From Psettodes erumei (Eukaryota; Chordata; Actinopteri; Pleuronectiformes; Psettodidae): a stretch of 64,000 nt of DNA. The stretch's first letter is position 1; each line of letters starts with the position of its first letter. The translations under genes and the position numbers were made by a program. The notes below the pieces were generated by a model that made no database searches, was not told the origin of the DNA, and saw only the letters and a program-made list of their open reading frames with translations. Positions 50,934 to 62,581 of the stretch are shown one piece after another. The DNA is taken from contig JAFBJZ010000292.1 in assembly GCA_016785225.1 (NCBI GenBank), forward strand, positions 1,232,465 through 1,296,464, given 5' to 3'.

Positions 50934-51240
50934 AGACAAGTCTTTTTCACATGTTAATGACACGCTAAACGACAGCTTCCTCAGCGACTTCTTCAGCAAT
51001 CCATGTAATTCTTATTGAAAGAGTACTTAAAATATCACTAAATCATTCAACTTCGGTTCACATTGATGGCTTTTATAGAATGTCCACCAGCTTGCGCTGT
51101 CGGACTCGGCGCCTTAAAATGGTTGTTGGGCCCACTTAGTTTTGCATTAAATAATTTCGGTTCGTTGATGATGTGCAGTGTTTGCGCATTCTATTTTAGG
51201 AATGGAATTCCTAAATAAAATAAATATAAATAAAAGGGTG

Positions 51241-51312
51241 TTCCCTGACCGGGAATCGAACCCGGGCCGCGGCGGTGAGAGCGCCGAATCCTAACCACTA
51301 GACCACCAGGGA
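51241..51312 (-). tRNA. tRNA-Glu (anticodon CTC)
   Basis: A 72-nt minus-strand cloverleaf beginning TCCCTGGTGGTCTAGTGGTT and ending GGTTCGATTCCCGGTCAGG plus GAA; the anticodon loop CTCTCAC gives CTC. It matches the conserved vertebrate tRNA-Glu layout with intact A and B boxes. A TTTT run lies just downstream on the minus strand (about 51232-51236). No intron. Confidence 0.94.
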
Positions 51313-51400
51313 TATAAGACTCGTCTCACCTAACGTCGTCTATTAGCTCTATATATTATATAGATAGATTATATGTATATATATATATATTATGTTTATA

Positions 51401-52613
51401 CACTCACCGGCCACTTTATTAGGTACACCATGCTAGTAACGGGTTGGACCCCCTTTTGCCTTCAGAACTGCCTCAATTCTTCGTGGCATAGATTCAACAA
51501 GGTGCTGGAAGCATTCCTCAGAGAGTTTGGTCCATATTGACATGATGGCATCACACAGTTGGCGCAGATTTGTCGGCTGCACATCCATAATGCGAATCTC
51601 CCGTTCCACCACATCCCAAAGATGCTCTATTGGATTGAGATCTGGTGACTGTGGAGGCCATTTGAGTACAGTGAACTCATTGTCATGTTCAAGAAACCAG
51701 TCTGAGATGATTCCAGCTTTATGACATGGCGCATTATCCTGCTGAAAGTAGCCATCAGAAGTTGGGTACATTGTGGTCATAAAGGGATGGACATGGTCAG
51801 CAACAATACTCAGGTAGGCTGTAGCGTTGCAACGATGCTCAATTGGTACCAAGGGGCCCAAAGAGTGCCAAGAAAATATTCCCCACACCACCACCACCAG
51901 CCTGAACCGTTGATACAAGGCAGGATGGATCCATGCTTTCATGTTGTTGACGCCAAATTCTGACCCTACCATCCGAATGTCGCAGCAGAAATCGAGACTC
52001 ATCAGACCAGGCAACGTTTTTCCAATCTTCTATTGTCCAAATTCGATGAGCTTGTGCAAATTGTAGCCTCAGTTTCCTGTTCTTTGCTGAAAGGAGTGGC
52101 ACCCGGCGTGGTCTTCTGCTGCTGTAGCCCATCTGCCTCAAAGTTCGACGTACTGTGCGTTCAGAGATGCTCTTCTGCCTACCTTGGTTGTAACGGGTGG
52201 TTATTTGAGTCACTGTTGCCTTTCTATCAGCTCGAACCAGTCTGGCCATTCTCCTCTGACCTCTGGCATCAACAAGGCATTTCCGCCCACAGAACTGCCG
52301 CTCACTCGATATTTTTTCTTTTTCGGACCATTCTCTGTAAACCCTAGAGATGGTTGTGCGTGAAAATCCCAGTAGATCAGCAGTTTCTGAAATACTCAGA
52401 CCAGCCCTTCTGGCACTAACAACCATGCCATGTTCAAAGTCACTCAAATCACCTTTCTTCCCCATACTGATGCTCGGTTTGAACTGCAGGAGATTGTCTT
52501 GACCATGTCTACTTGCCTAAATGCACTGAGTTGCCGCCATGTGATTGGCTGATTAGAAATTAAGTGTTAACGAGTAGTTGGACAGGTGTACCTAATAAAG
52601 TGGCCGGTGAGTG
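51401..52613 (-). mobile_element. Tc1-like DNA transposon, nearly complete, perfect 29-bp inverted repeats
   Basis: Left end cactcaccggccactttatt plus aggtacacc (51401-51429) is the exact reverse complement of the right end (52585-52613). Both ends abut TA, the Tc1/mariner target duplication. The 1213-bp body holds one minus-strand transposase frame broken by a single frameshift. Perfect inverted repeats and a nearly open transposase suggest a fairly recent insertion. It lies about 90 bp from a tRNA-Glu gene, in AT-rich DNA. Confidence 0.95.
51433..52465 (-). pseudogene. Tc1 transposase, DD34E type, one frameshift
   Basis: The N-terminal frame starts at 52465 with MGKKGDLSDFEHG and contains paired helix-turn-helix DNA-binding domains (SISETADLLGFSRTTISRVY; ISERTVRRTLRQMGY). 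The catalytic triad is visible: D in VAWSDESRF, D in QQDNAPCHK and E in SPDLNPIEHLWD. The protein ends KAKGGPTRY at 51433. The reading frame changes near 51880-51900, within a run of GGT triplets, where a few bases seem to be missing compared with the family pattern. Both halves are otherwise open, so one indel has inactivated it. Confidence 0.92.
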
Positions 52614-53619
52614 TATATTTAAGAACACATACCTAACTGTGGATATAGATGCGGATCCCATTATTGTATGTGTCTATATTTGTTTTTTTTCCCTGTTTAA
52701 TTAAAGTTTCGAAAGCATTTTGCAGCACATATGTAGCTACGTTACTTTTTCTAATTCTGAGGGTGGATGTGGCCGTTTTCCTGTCGTACACAACAAAGCT
52801 CACAGACTAAATGAGATCACAAACTTTGCAGGTTTACAGAGAAGTTTCCAGTCCCCTCAACAGCAGTAAAAGTTGAGGTGGACAGGGGAGGTGATTCCAG
52901 GGAGGAGAGATGAATAGCAAAGAATGTGTTGAGTGCATCAGTGAGATTACTAATATGTGTGATTGTTATGGAAAGAGATGCCTTTCACGATTCCCCATGC
53001 CAAACATTCTTAATGAAGTGTGAGTTATTGAGTATATTCATACATTACATACATGCAAGCTGAATCAACAAATTAGAAGAGAAAGTAAAAATAAAATATC
53101 AAGCTGGGGCAGCAATGAGAGAAATGAACCCTCCACTTCTGTCATACTGCAGTCAAACAGGCAAAGCAGGCCTCAGAGATATTTGATCATGCATCTGATT
53201 CAGTTTGTGGTTTTTGCTGTTTGTGCTCATCAAGCTACAGAAAACATATCATGTTGATGCAAGGCAGCTATTACCAGTAGCTGAAAAATAGCATCACAAC
53301 AGTACATGAACAGAGACTTTTGAAAAATAGCGAGCAAAAGTGGATGCATGTTATTATAGTTCCAAAACTGTTTTCATGGCAGTGAACATTAACTCCATAC
53401 TCAAGCTGCAGGACAAAGTTTCAAGGACAATTAAATTATGTTGTATTTTATTTTATTTTTATGTTTGCGTTTTGCATTTTGCAAGTGCAAAGTTAACATG
53501 AGTCACCAAGTCTTCATGGTCACATTTTAGAAGTATGTGCCACAGATGAAATACCAGAATGATCATTTACCCTCTTTATAATAGAATGTAAATATAACAC
53601 AGCATAAATTTCTTTATAC

Positions 53620-53622
<3 letters not shown>

Positions 53623-53691
<69 letters not shown>

Positions 53692-53692
53692 T
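53623..53692. repeat. (TG)n microsatellite interrupted by (TA)n
   Basis: Two TG tracts separated by TATATAT, in intergenic DNA. Confidence 0.95.
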
Positions 53693-53954
53693 TAATGTCT
53701 CGATGAAGTCTCTTTCGGTTCGTTGTTTAGATGAGCAGCCCACACTGTTTTTTTCAGACTCCAGTGATCAGCCTCATGTCCACCCCAAGATGGCCACCAG
53801 TCAAAGAGCATATGCGTTGGTTTATGGAAAGTAAATTTTTGTTTTGGGTGAACTGTATCTGACAGTTTAACTGCTCAAACTACAGTTATACAGCTGAATG
53901 GGGGTTTGAGCAGGAACAAAACAAAGAACAACGTTCTCTTATTACAGTTCCACC

Positions 53955-53959
<5 letters not shown>

Positions 53960-54012
<53 letters not shown>
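53960..54012. repeat. (GT)n microsatellite
   Basis: About twenty-six uninterrupted GT units. Confidence 0.95.
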
Positions 54013-54725
54013 TTACCCAGGTTATTAAGAGTATGTTGACGCTGTGGTTACTATTTAGTCTGGTGCATTATTATAAGCTGTGGTGACCTCTCTAGCAGGT
54101 TGTCTGTTATAGTATGTTGGTATCAGGTTTTCAACAAAGGACCTTTTTTCCCTCCAATCACCTGTCTCTGCTTCCAAACTTTGTCTCTGACCTGCCTGAT
54201 TCCTGTTTGCTTGATCTTTACACATTACACTTCTGGTCTCTTTGTTTGAATGCGGTCTCAACTGTGACATGGTTGGCGTGGCGACACAAGATGGTACTTG
54301 CATAAGAAAGAGTGAGGACGCAAGGACACAATGGAAACAGTGACACTGAAAGGTTCAAGCTTACAGACAGCATGCAGCACATTGTGTGACAAACTGCTGT
54401 CTGTGGTTGGATTAGGTCAAAGTGAACGTGAGCAACAAGACTTCTCTTACGTGTTCTTCTCTTGGCCTCGTGTTTGTCTGGTCTGTGGTCGACCCGAGAG
54501 GTGGAAGTGAAGACGGACGCAGTGAAGACGCTTCTGGCTCCCAGCCTTGATCAGAAGAAATTAAATGATGCGATGCTTGCTTCCTTCTGATCTCTGATGG
54601 AGGGACATATGAGAGTCGTTGTCGTCCTTTTTATACGTAAGTTATGAACCACATCATTTCTGTTTTTGCTCGTGATGTTTGTGGTTATGATAGGAATAAT
54701 ATGGTATTTATTAGAAAGCGCTGTG

Positions 54726-54748
54726 ATATATATATATATATATATTAT
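54726..54748. repeat. (TA)n tract at the 5' edge of a LINE fragment
   Basis: About eleven TA units directly before the LINE-derived sequence; a second AT-rich run (ttattataaatatatatac) follows it near 55300. Confidence 0.85.
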
Positions 54749-54750
54749 AC

Positions 54751-55310
54751 ATGGTGCAGCATAACCAGGTAGCGGGCATAGTATACAGGAACATCTGTAC
54801 AGAGTATGGACTGGAGGTCCCAGGGTCCAGATGGGAGACAGCCCCAAAGGTGACAGAGAACAAACAGGCCAAGATCCTGTGGGACTTCCAGATCCAGACT
54901 GACAAGATGGTGATGGCCAACCAGCCTGACATAGTGGTGGTGGATAAACATCGGAAGACAGTGGTAGTGATAGATGTAGCAATCCCCAGTGATTGCAACA
55001 TCAGAAAGAAAGAACACGAGAAGCTCGAGAAATACCAAGGGCTGAAAGAGGAGATAGAGAAAATGGGGTGTGAAGGCAACAGTGGTATCAATAGTGATCG
55101 GGGCACTAGGGGCGGTGACCCCCAAGCTGGAAGGATGGCTCCAACAGATACCAGGAACAACATCAGAGATCTCCGTCCAAAAGAGCGCAATGCTAGGAAC
55201 AGCTAAGATCCTGCGCAGAACCCTCAGACTCCCAGGCCTCTGGTAGAGGACCCGAGTCTGAAGGAGACACCGCCCAGGTGGGCGAGAGGGAGATTATTAT
55301 AAATATATAT
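54751..55310 (+). mobile_element. 5'-truncated LINE with restriction-like endonuclease domain (R2/R4-type)
   Basis: The plus-strand frame reads VPGSRWETAPKV, AKILWDFQIQTDKMVMANQ, PDIVVVDKHRKTVVVIDVAI, then SDCNIRKKEHEKLEKYQGLK. The PD ... D spacing is the restriction-enzyme-like endonuclease found after reverse transcriptase in R2/R4-type LINEs. A frameshift after EKMG near 55068 moves the rest (ending TAKILRRTLRLPGLW) to another frame, so it is inactive. Reverse transcriptase is absent: the copy is truncated at its 5' end, as usual for target-primed insertion. Confidence 0.8.
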
Positions 55311-57303
55311 ACACACACATTTAATATATAGCCTAATGTTATTTTTCTCGTGATCGCTGAGACAGTGTCCTCCATTTTTTGTTATTTAACATCTTTATGC
55401 ATTCATGGAGATATCCCTGAAATTTTGCACCATTTGGCTGCAAATGTCCTTAAAAAGGGTTCAGTTTTCCTTCTTGAATCAGTGGTAACATAACATTTTA
55501 TTGTTTGTATGATATATGTGAACATTTCAGCTCATGCTGCCTGTTTAAATGGAGTTAGTAATATAGATTTTAAAAACAAACTAAAGATGGCAGATATAAT
55601 AGTGATGAGAAAGGAAAACAAATTGCAAGCCAGATTTTATTGTTGCTGTCATTCAGGCTTTGTCTTCTTCAATGGAATGATCTGAGAGTTTTTCAATTTC
55701 CTATCTAATTTCTCATTTTATAAGATGAGATGAGATAATAAAGGAGTATCCTTATGTCTTAACCACAGTCCCAGTGTCAGAGATGTAAAGGATGCTAACA
55801 TACAAATCAGAAAGTAACTTCTAGTAAAAAGTGACTAAACCAAATCTTGACACAAATGAGCCATGTCTGAGAGAAATGATTTTATCTGTTAAAAGGAAAT
55901 TCTCTGTAGTGAATGTGAATCAGGACATATTTTGTTTGTTTACTTGCAGTTTTGTTCACTTGAACCACCTGGTAAGAAATCTCTAGAGCTTTGTTGAAAC
56001 TATGAATTAAAATGAATTGGAATGGTTGAAGTGAAAAGGTCCATGAATGTGAAGTATCTGCTGTGAGCACAGGGCTATATAAGATTAGATAGGATAAGGT
56101 TGCCTGACCCTCAATGCCAGTGGTAGAGCAAAAATTCAAGCTTGAATCTCCCTGGAAGACACGAGGAGGTGGTGGACTGTGAAAACAGATTAATAATGAC
56201 ATGTATATGTGAATACATTAAACTAATGGGGATCCAAACCAGTAAACAAATGAACAGAAATGCAGGGACATTGGCAAAACTCAATGTTCAAGTTTTACAC
56301 TTGAACATGGAAGAAAAACAGGGGAAAGTGTTTAGACACAGCGGAGGCCAGGCCAGCAGATGAGAAGGTCAAAGCATTCGTGTCAGGTTCATCAAACAAT
56401 CTGAAGGACAGAATGATACAAATGAATCCCTGAAAACCCAGTGGCAGGATTCTACAGTTTCAGAGACAGAGGTGAGCACACACCTAAAGATACAGCAGTC
56501 CAATCACAAATACAAATGTGTACTTTTACCATTTCTAGAAATAGTTTTTTAAGAAAATGTATTTGTTCAAGGAGACTGGATTGCCAATACATGAAATAAA
56601 CTCATAGCAGCATAATACACAGTACAGGAAAAACTACATCATACATGAATAATATAGACTAAAAAAACTCATCTCTGACCAGAACCAACTTAAACTACAG
56701 CTTTTTACTCCCACTTTACTGCACTAATAGTGACTTAATGCACCTTTTTAGCTTTGTATGTGTAAGACTGCAGTACTGAATTGGTGGTTTGTGTTCCAAA
56801 GCACAGGTGACCCACACTCAGTACTGTACCTGAATGCATCCTGCTCTGGTAGCATGCTATCTGCTGCCACGTGCAGACATGTGTAATACTGAGCATCAGG
56901 AGCACCAGCAAGTTTCCCATATTGTTCCTTTACGAAACGTTGAACTAATATTTTGCTGATCATGATCATCAGTGAATCTAGAATGCCTCCTTTTTCCATC
57001 GTCACTGTTGTGAAGTGTCAAACACTTCCTGGTCAGGGTTGTGTTACTCTCAAACAAAACCACTTTGTACAGCATGTTATCCAGCCACGTCATCAACAGT
57101 GGGAACATATCATGTTGTTGATATACAGGTTTGTTGGTGTCTCTCCTGCAAGGCTTTCATGCTGTTCTGCTCTGTTGTGAATGTTAAAAGTAAGAGAATA
57201 TCAAGAGTTGTGTAATGACTTCATCCCTCTCACCTGTGCACAGCTGGCCTCCATCAGAGGGTTTGACCTGGTACTGACTGTTGCATCATTGTGTGTTTTA
57301 CAG
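55311..57303. other. Upstream region of the Ig-superfamily gene
   Basis: No confident exon. The signal-peptide exon of the downstream receptor should lie here. One candidate ends at a donor near 57189 (aatgttaaaa then gtaagag) and gives the required phase, but its peptide (MLFCSVVNVK) is a poor signal sequence, so the first exon remains unresolved. Confidence 0.4.
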
Positions 57304-60074
57304 TGATTAGCACGCCTGCTGCTGAGGAGGTGAAGAACCTCATCGCCACTGAAGGAGGAAACATCACTCTACCTGACCCTCTGGTGCAGTTTGGGTTTCT
57401 TTTATATGGATCAAATAATATTGCTATGGTGGATAAGGGGGTAGTCCGGATATTTGAGGAAAGATACAATCACAGACTTTTCTGGAACAACAACACTGGA
57501 CTCTTCACACTCACAGGACTACAAATAAAGGACTCTGGGGATTATGCTATCAACTATAAAACTGGAAAAAGTCTCACACTGCATTATAAACTCAAAGTAT
57601 ATGGTGAGTTAACATGTCTTCTTCCTGTATACTGATCACTGTGTCACAAGTTTTGTGACCTCAGAGGTCATTAACTTCCCTTCTTAAATTTTGTCTGTGT
57701 GTGTGTGTGTGGGAAGGGGGGTATTGTCGATATTTTTCTAATCCCACGGGTGTCTCTTGTCTCTGAGACTGCCACCTGTCCAGACAATACACAGAGAAAC
57801 TGCTCGACTCATGACTGCTTAACAAATGGACCCATAGGTCTGACCTGTGCTACATCAGGCCTAATGACCAGTGACGTCCCTGTCCCAGGGTTTGAAATAG
57901 AATATCCATTTGTTTCATTTGAACTCTGATTGGTCACATTCCTGCTGCAGCTCTGTGGGTTTGACTACATTTCATCTTTCAGTGGTACATGGTTTTAAAT
58001 GAAACTTATGATTCATTAATAACACAAACCTGTGAGCCCAACTATGTGTCTGGTCCAACATAGTTACATCACATTGCACCTGTGTATATTGGTTAGGGTC
58101 ATTTACAACTGTTGGATTGTTATGAAGCTGGGTGCCCTTGGTTCTGAACGCACCATATCATGCCATAGCCTTATGAAATGTTAATCATTGATTCACTGCT
58201 GCTTGCTCACCACAACAGAACGCATCACATCTGATTTTAACACTCGCTCAGGCCCAGCTAGAGTTGGCTACACATAGCAAGACACTGATAACACTCAGGG
58301 TCGCACTCCCTGGTCCCAGGAGGAGTCCAGAAGTATAAGAACTTATGATTTCCTTAGTTCACGGCTTCATCTGTCTGACTCTTAAAGTGGACAGATTGAA
58401 GTCTCAGTGCTGACTCTATGCTCATTTCCCGTGCCTCTAAAATAAATTGTTAACCTTACGCCGTAGTTGTATCTTCTATCTTGATACCAATTGACTAATT
58501 TCCTTCTCCTGGTATAAAGTTCCTGGGCAGGAGGACACAATAGCGCCCGGTCCAACACAACACAAAAGAGGCAGCAGTGTGCTGGCATGTGTTGTAGACA
58601 CAAGACACTTTTCCAAAGACACCAAATGAGTCTACATTTGGACTGTATTGAGGGAAATGAGTATAAAATGATGCATTAAACAGTACAAATATTTATCCAT
58701 TTGATGGGAAGGAGCAGCAAATAAGACAAGCAGAAGCAATCTGGTTTTCATCCCAGCTGATGCCCCAGTCTGTCAGCTTTGTTCCACAAAAGTTCTTCCA
58801 CAATATAGTTGTTCTCATTTACATGTTTCTTACATTTAAGATTGTGCAGCTTGTACCAGTACAGTGCCATGACTGAGCCGGAGCACAGCAGGAGCAGGGG
58901 CAGCATGTTTTTTAGGTTTAGACCATCCACTTTAATATTCAACAAGTGGAGAGTCCCTTCTTCACACCACTGTTAGGCTGTGCTGTGGATTCATACTTGT
59001 GGCAAGTCACTTTCTCTGATTTCCCTTTGATGGACATTTCACCTACCAAACTGTTGTTGAACAAAAGTTTATGCCTGACTTCCAGTATATTCAGCATGAG
59101 GTGTATGCAGCTGTACAGTGGTGATAGTTAGAGACAGAAGGAATCACTGCAGAGATGAAGGTTGCCTAATATTCCTTTCAGACAAGTTCACTTTATGTTA
59201 AACTGTTTGCATTATTTGCATTGCACATGGGTCCTGTTGAACAAATTGTCAGAACTGGCATAATATTGCACATTTTAGATCTCCCATCAATGTCTTCTCC
59301 AGAGACTGTCCCAGCACCTGAAGTGACCAGAGTGAACTCAACAGGCAGCAGCTGCACCCTGCTGTGTTCTGTGGACAAAGCCGAGGAGACGAGGCTGTTG
59401 TGGATCAGAGACGAGGGGGAGATACTACAGCAGAGCAGCTCCTCTCTCATCTTGCATCTCACTGTAGACAAGCAGGACTTCACCTTTCCATACAGGTGTG
59501 TGGCTGCTGGCCCTGCAGAAAATAAGACTCGTTCAGTGGACGTTCAGGCGTTCTGCGGTGGACAAAACAACGCAAACACCGACAGACATCGTAAGTCTGA
59601 TTCTTACATGTATTTTAAAGGCTCCTGTCACAGGTACCTGCTGTCAAGTGTGCTGTGTTATTAATTCTTTTTTCTTGTAATTTGACAGATACAATTGTAA
59701 TTACAATCTCTATCATCACTATTGTGAGTGTTGTACTTGTTGGCTTTATCATCCAATGGAAGTTTCTCCACCAATGGAAGAGGACACCCAGAGAAACTCA
59801 AGGTAGGTAGATTTTTAATCTCACTGGCTCATTACCCAGTTGTATCTCCATCACATGTATGTATTCATTAAATGATTTTCATCAAGTCCTTTCCAGGATT
59901 AATCCTTCATTTAAAACAGAGATCTCATTAGACATTGCATGCATTGCAGATCAATCACAGTCGATTACATTCAGTCAGTCAAACTGCACAGTTTGCTTCT
60001 GCACGTCCCAATCGACACAGGACAGTCAACTCTGGAGTAGAGCACTTATGGAGCTACAAAGTAAGTCCAGTTGA
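57304..60074 (+). CDS. SLAM/CD2-family-like immunoglobulin receptor, first exon unresolved
   Basis: Type I membrane receptor of leukocyte type, by analogy with SLAM, CD48 and 2B4 proteins. Supported exons, all phase 1: 57304-57603 (Ig V-like domain), 59303-59590 (Ig C2-like domain), 59689-59802 (transmembrane helix) and about 59950-60060 (cytoplasmic), where the frame would close at 60074 if the last donor is unused. The V domain (KNLIATEGGNITLPDPLV ... LQIKDSGDYAI) lacks the usual disulfide cysteines and core tryptophan, a SLAM/CD2 trait. The second domain has CTLLC, LLWIRD and FPYRC. The helix is TIVITISIITIVSVVLVGFI, followed by basic QWKRTPRE. The visible tail has no tyrosine switch motif (TxYxxV/I). 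The gene needs a signal exon upstream and may have more exons downstream. The family is moderately secure, the member is not. Confidence 0.65.
58748..58945 (-). other. Minus-strand ORF with a hydrophobic segment, inside the Ig-receptor intron
   Basis: A 65-codon frame contains KNMLPLLLLCSGSVMALYWY followed by KLHNLKCKK, which looks like a membrane helix with a stop-transfer basic cluster. No signal peptide, Ig domain or splice context connects it to anything. It may be chance or a relic of a related receptor on the opposite strand. Confidence 0.2.
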
Positions 60075-62500
60075 TTTTGATTAAAATTTCCTTGAGATAA
60101 CCATGACCTGGGCAAATGAGAATATTCACAGCCTTAGCACTTATGAAGTGACTTACCTGCAGCAAGGAGATGAGTGATCACATTAATTATTGTGTTCATA
60201 GCAGCACAGCCTGGCAGCAGGCAGAGGATGGATTATTATGCTGATTATTTACATCCATACATACATAAAAATATACTAGTCTAGAACAATAAAGACAGTG
60301 AGAAAAAAAGACAACAAATTAAACAAAACAAATCCTCGTGTAAATTTGCTTTGTCCCCCTATTGCAGTGTTAAAAAGAGAATTGTAAAGCCTGAAAAAAC
60401 AAAAACAAAACACCATATGCAATGAAAGTGGTGTTCATTTCAGTCATGTCTGTATAATATATAAACATTAACACACACCTGATTATTTATTGTAAGTCAT
60501 TTATCATAGTGGGATTTCTGTATAGCTCATTGTAAATGTGATGACTTTGGCTCGTGTTTTATTAATGAAAGTTGTGACACCGAGGGCTCCGCGGCTATTT
60601 TTAAAAGCCAGTCGTGGCTTCAGCTTGAAAAGTGAGAGCAGATCATCTTCACATTTTAAAGGTTTTATTTGACTCCTTTCTGTTTCTCTTCTTCACCCTG
60701 TGATGAGATGGACCTTCAACTAGACGTGTGTGTTTCTGGCATCAGTGATTTGAGTTATTCAGCTCTTGCTCTGTGTTTGTTGTACTTTTTTGAGTGAAGC
60801 ATGTGACTCACTACAGCACACACAAAATTAATGGGTTAATGAAGATATGAGTGATATTCATGCAAGATCACTGTCTCTATAGTATCTTTTAAAAAGGAAA
60901 GTGCAAGTAGCTTTTAGAAAATATAAATAAAAACAAATTTATTTGGTAAATTCCAGTCTGTAGGTTCTGATCAAGTTGTAAACATTCATTCTGATGCCTA
61001 TTGCAAATAGACGTCCAGACAACATCCATTCATTTAGGAATCATGTCATATTTTTAAGCATTTTAGTTTTAAATAATGCAAATAATAAATTAATAAAACA
61101 GGAAGTCTCAATTGCTAATTAACCATACTTGATGGTTCATACCAACGTTTTTCCATCAGAAGGATGGAACGGCACTTGCTCAGTTATATTTTCAGTGGAA
61201 AAATCACTTCAGTGTCTCTGTATCTTCCAGTTCTCATGTCAATGTTTTGGATTCTGTTGCTGACATGGTGAGTTTTTTGTTCCACCAGGCAGTAAGTTTG
61301 TCTGATTCCTCTGCGACTGTCGGACGGCTCCCATCTAACCACATTTTATGATGAACTGCAGGTCAGTCGCATGGCGCCCACTCACACTGCCACTGCTGTT
61401 TATGTTGTAAATATTTGTGTGGATCCACTTGACTCATCAGACTGGACCTGGAGTGGTTGTCAAGGAAGTTCATGGTCGTGAAGGAAGTTCTAGACATGAT
61501 CTTATTTTATATTGATGTTGTTGTTATAGTTTATTAATCTTGAAGTATTTCTTTGTCACTGAATCTCTGTCTTGGTTTAAAAAGTTGAAAACGCCTGTCT
61601 AATGAAGATGCTGTTAATGAAGCAGAAGTCCTGTTGTGTACTTTTCTCTCCAGTCTGGACACAAAGGTTTTCAAGGTACCATGTTCCTGTAGATGCTATA
61701 TACAGTACATAATATTATAGCAATGAGTTATATAATATTCATCCCACCCTCCTTTGAAGAAGAAGTTTAGAAGAAGAACTGGTGCAGAATCAGTGACAAT
61801 ATTCTTCTGCATTAGGGTATTATGAGCTCTACTGTAATGAATTAAACTTTATGAAAAGATATGGCTATACACTATCAGTCCAATAACTGTGGAATGATGA
61901 AAAAACGATGAAAGAGCTTCACTTTGACAGGATTAGATCAGTTTTGAGGATCTGATTTGTCACAAGTCATGAAAGACAGAAAACATCCTCCATCCTAATT
62001 TATTATGTCCATATGCAAATATAACCCTTTATACTGTTAGCTAAATTTTCCTTTGTTCTAGAACACATTGAGCTCTCTGTTCCTGTGAGCCACTTCAGAT
62101 GAGAGCCACTTGCAACAGATAAATCTGATAGTGTGTGTAAAAAAAACTGTTTCTTTTTTGTTTCTGTTTCTTTTCATGTTTATCACGAATGTATCCAGAG
62201 GGTGCAAACTGCAGCAACATAATAAAATACATGTAAGAGTGAAAGACATTGGATTTCTGAAAAAAGTGACTTTTTGGTGTAGTAAACTCTGTTAGAGTAA
62301 CTGTCATCATTTATTTATTGTATTTTTAAGATTCAATGAGAACTAGAGTGTTTTAAGTAAAATTAAACATTGTATTAACGTAATACATGAACTATGGGCG
62401 AAGAGTAAGTTTTACTTTTGTTTTCCTCATACTATTTAAATGTTTAATAGTTGTATGTAACTAAACCTAGAAATACTACATAAACTCAAAGTGTAGCATT
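60075..62500. other. Gene-free stretch after the Ig-superfamily gene
   Basis: AT-rich, with short ORFs only. It may contain further 3' exons or the 3' UTR of the receptor gene, but none could be identified. Confidence 0.45.
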
Positions 62501-62516
62501 TTGAAGCGCACGCACG

Positions 62517-62526
62517 GCGCATGCGC
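62517..62526. promoter_or_regulatory. NRF1-type palindrome GCGCATGCGC
   Basis: Perfect GCGCATGCGC about 55 bases before an ATG in an otherwise AT-rich region. NRF1 sites of this form lie near the start sites of many housekeeping and nuclear-encoded mitochondrial genes. It supports a real promoter for the gene starting at 62582. Confidence 0.6.
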
Positions 62527-62581
62527 ACAATACAACAGGACCGGCTCTGCTCCTCCGGACGTTACAGGACCACAGAGCAAG

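Larger units (their letters stand above)
52614..54750. other. Gene-free stretch with long GT microsatellites
   Basis: Short unsupported ORFs only. The main structure is the simple-sequence tracts listed separately. Confidence 0.5.

Noticed and set aside
54711..55190. Minus-strand ORFs of 126-159 codons over the LINE fragment
   Set aside because: The plus strand encodes the recognisable endonuclease domain; the antisense frames are by-products.
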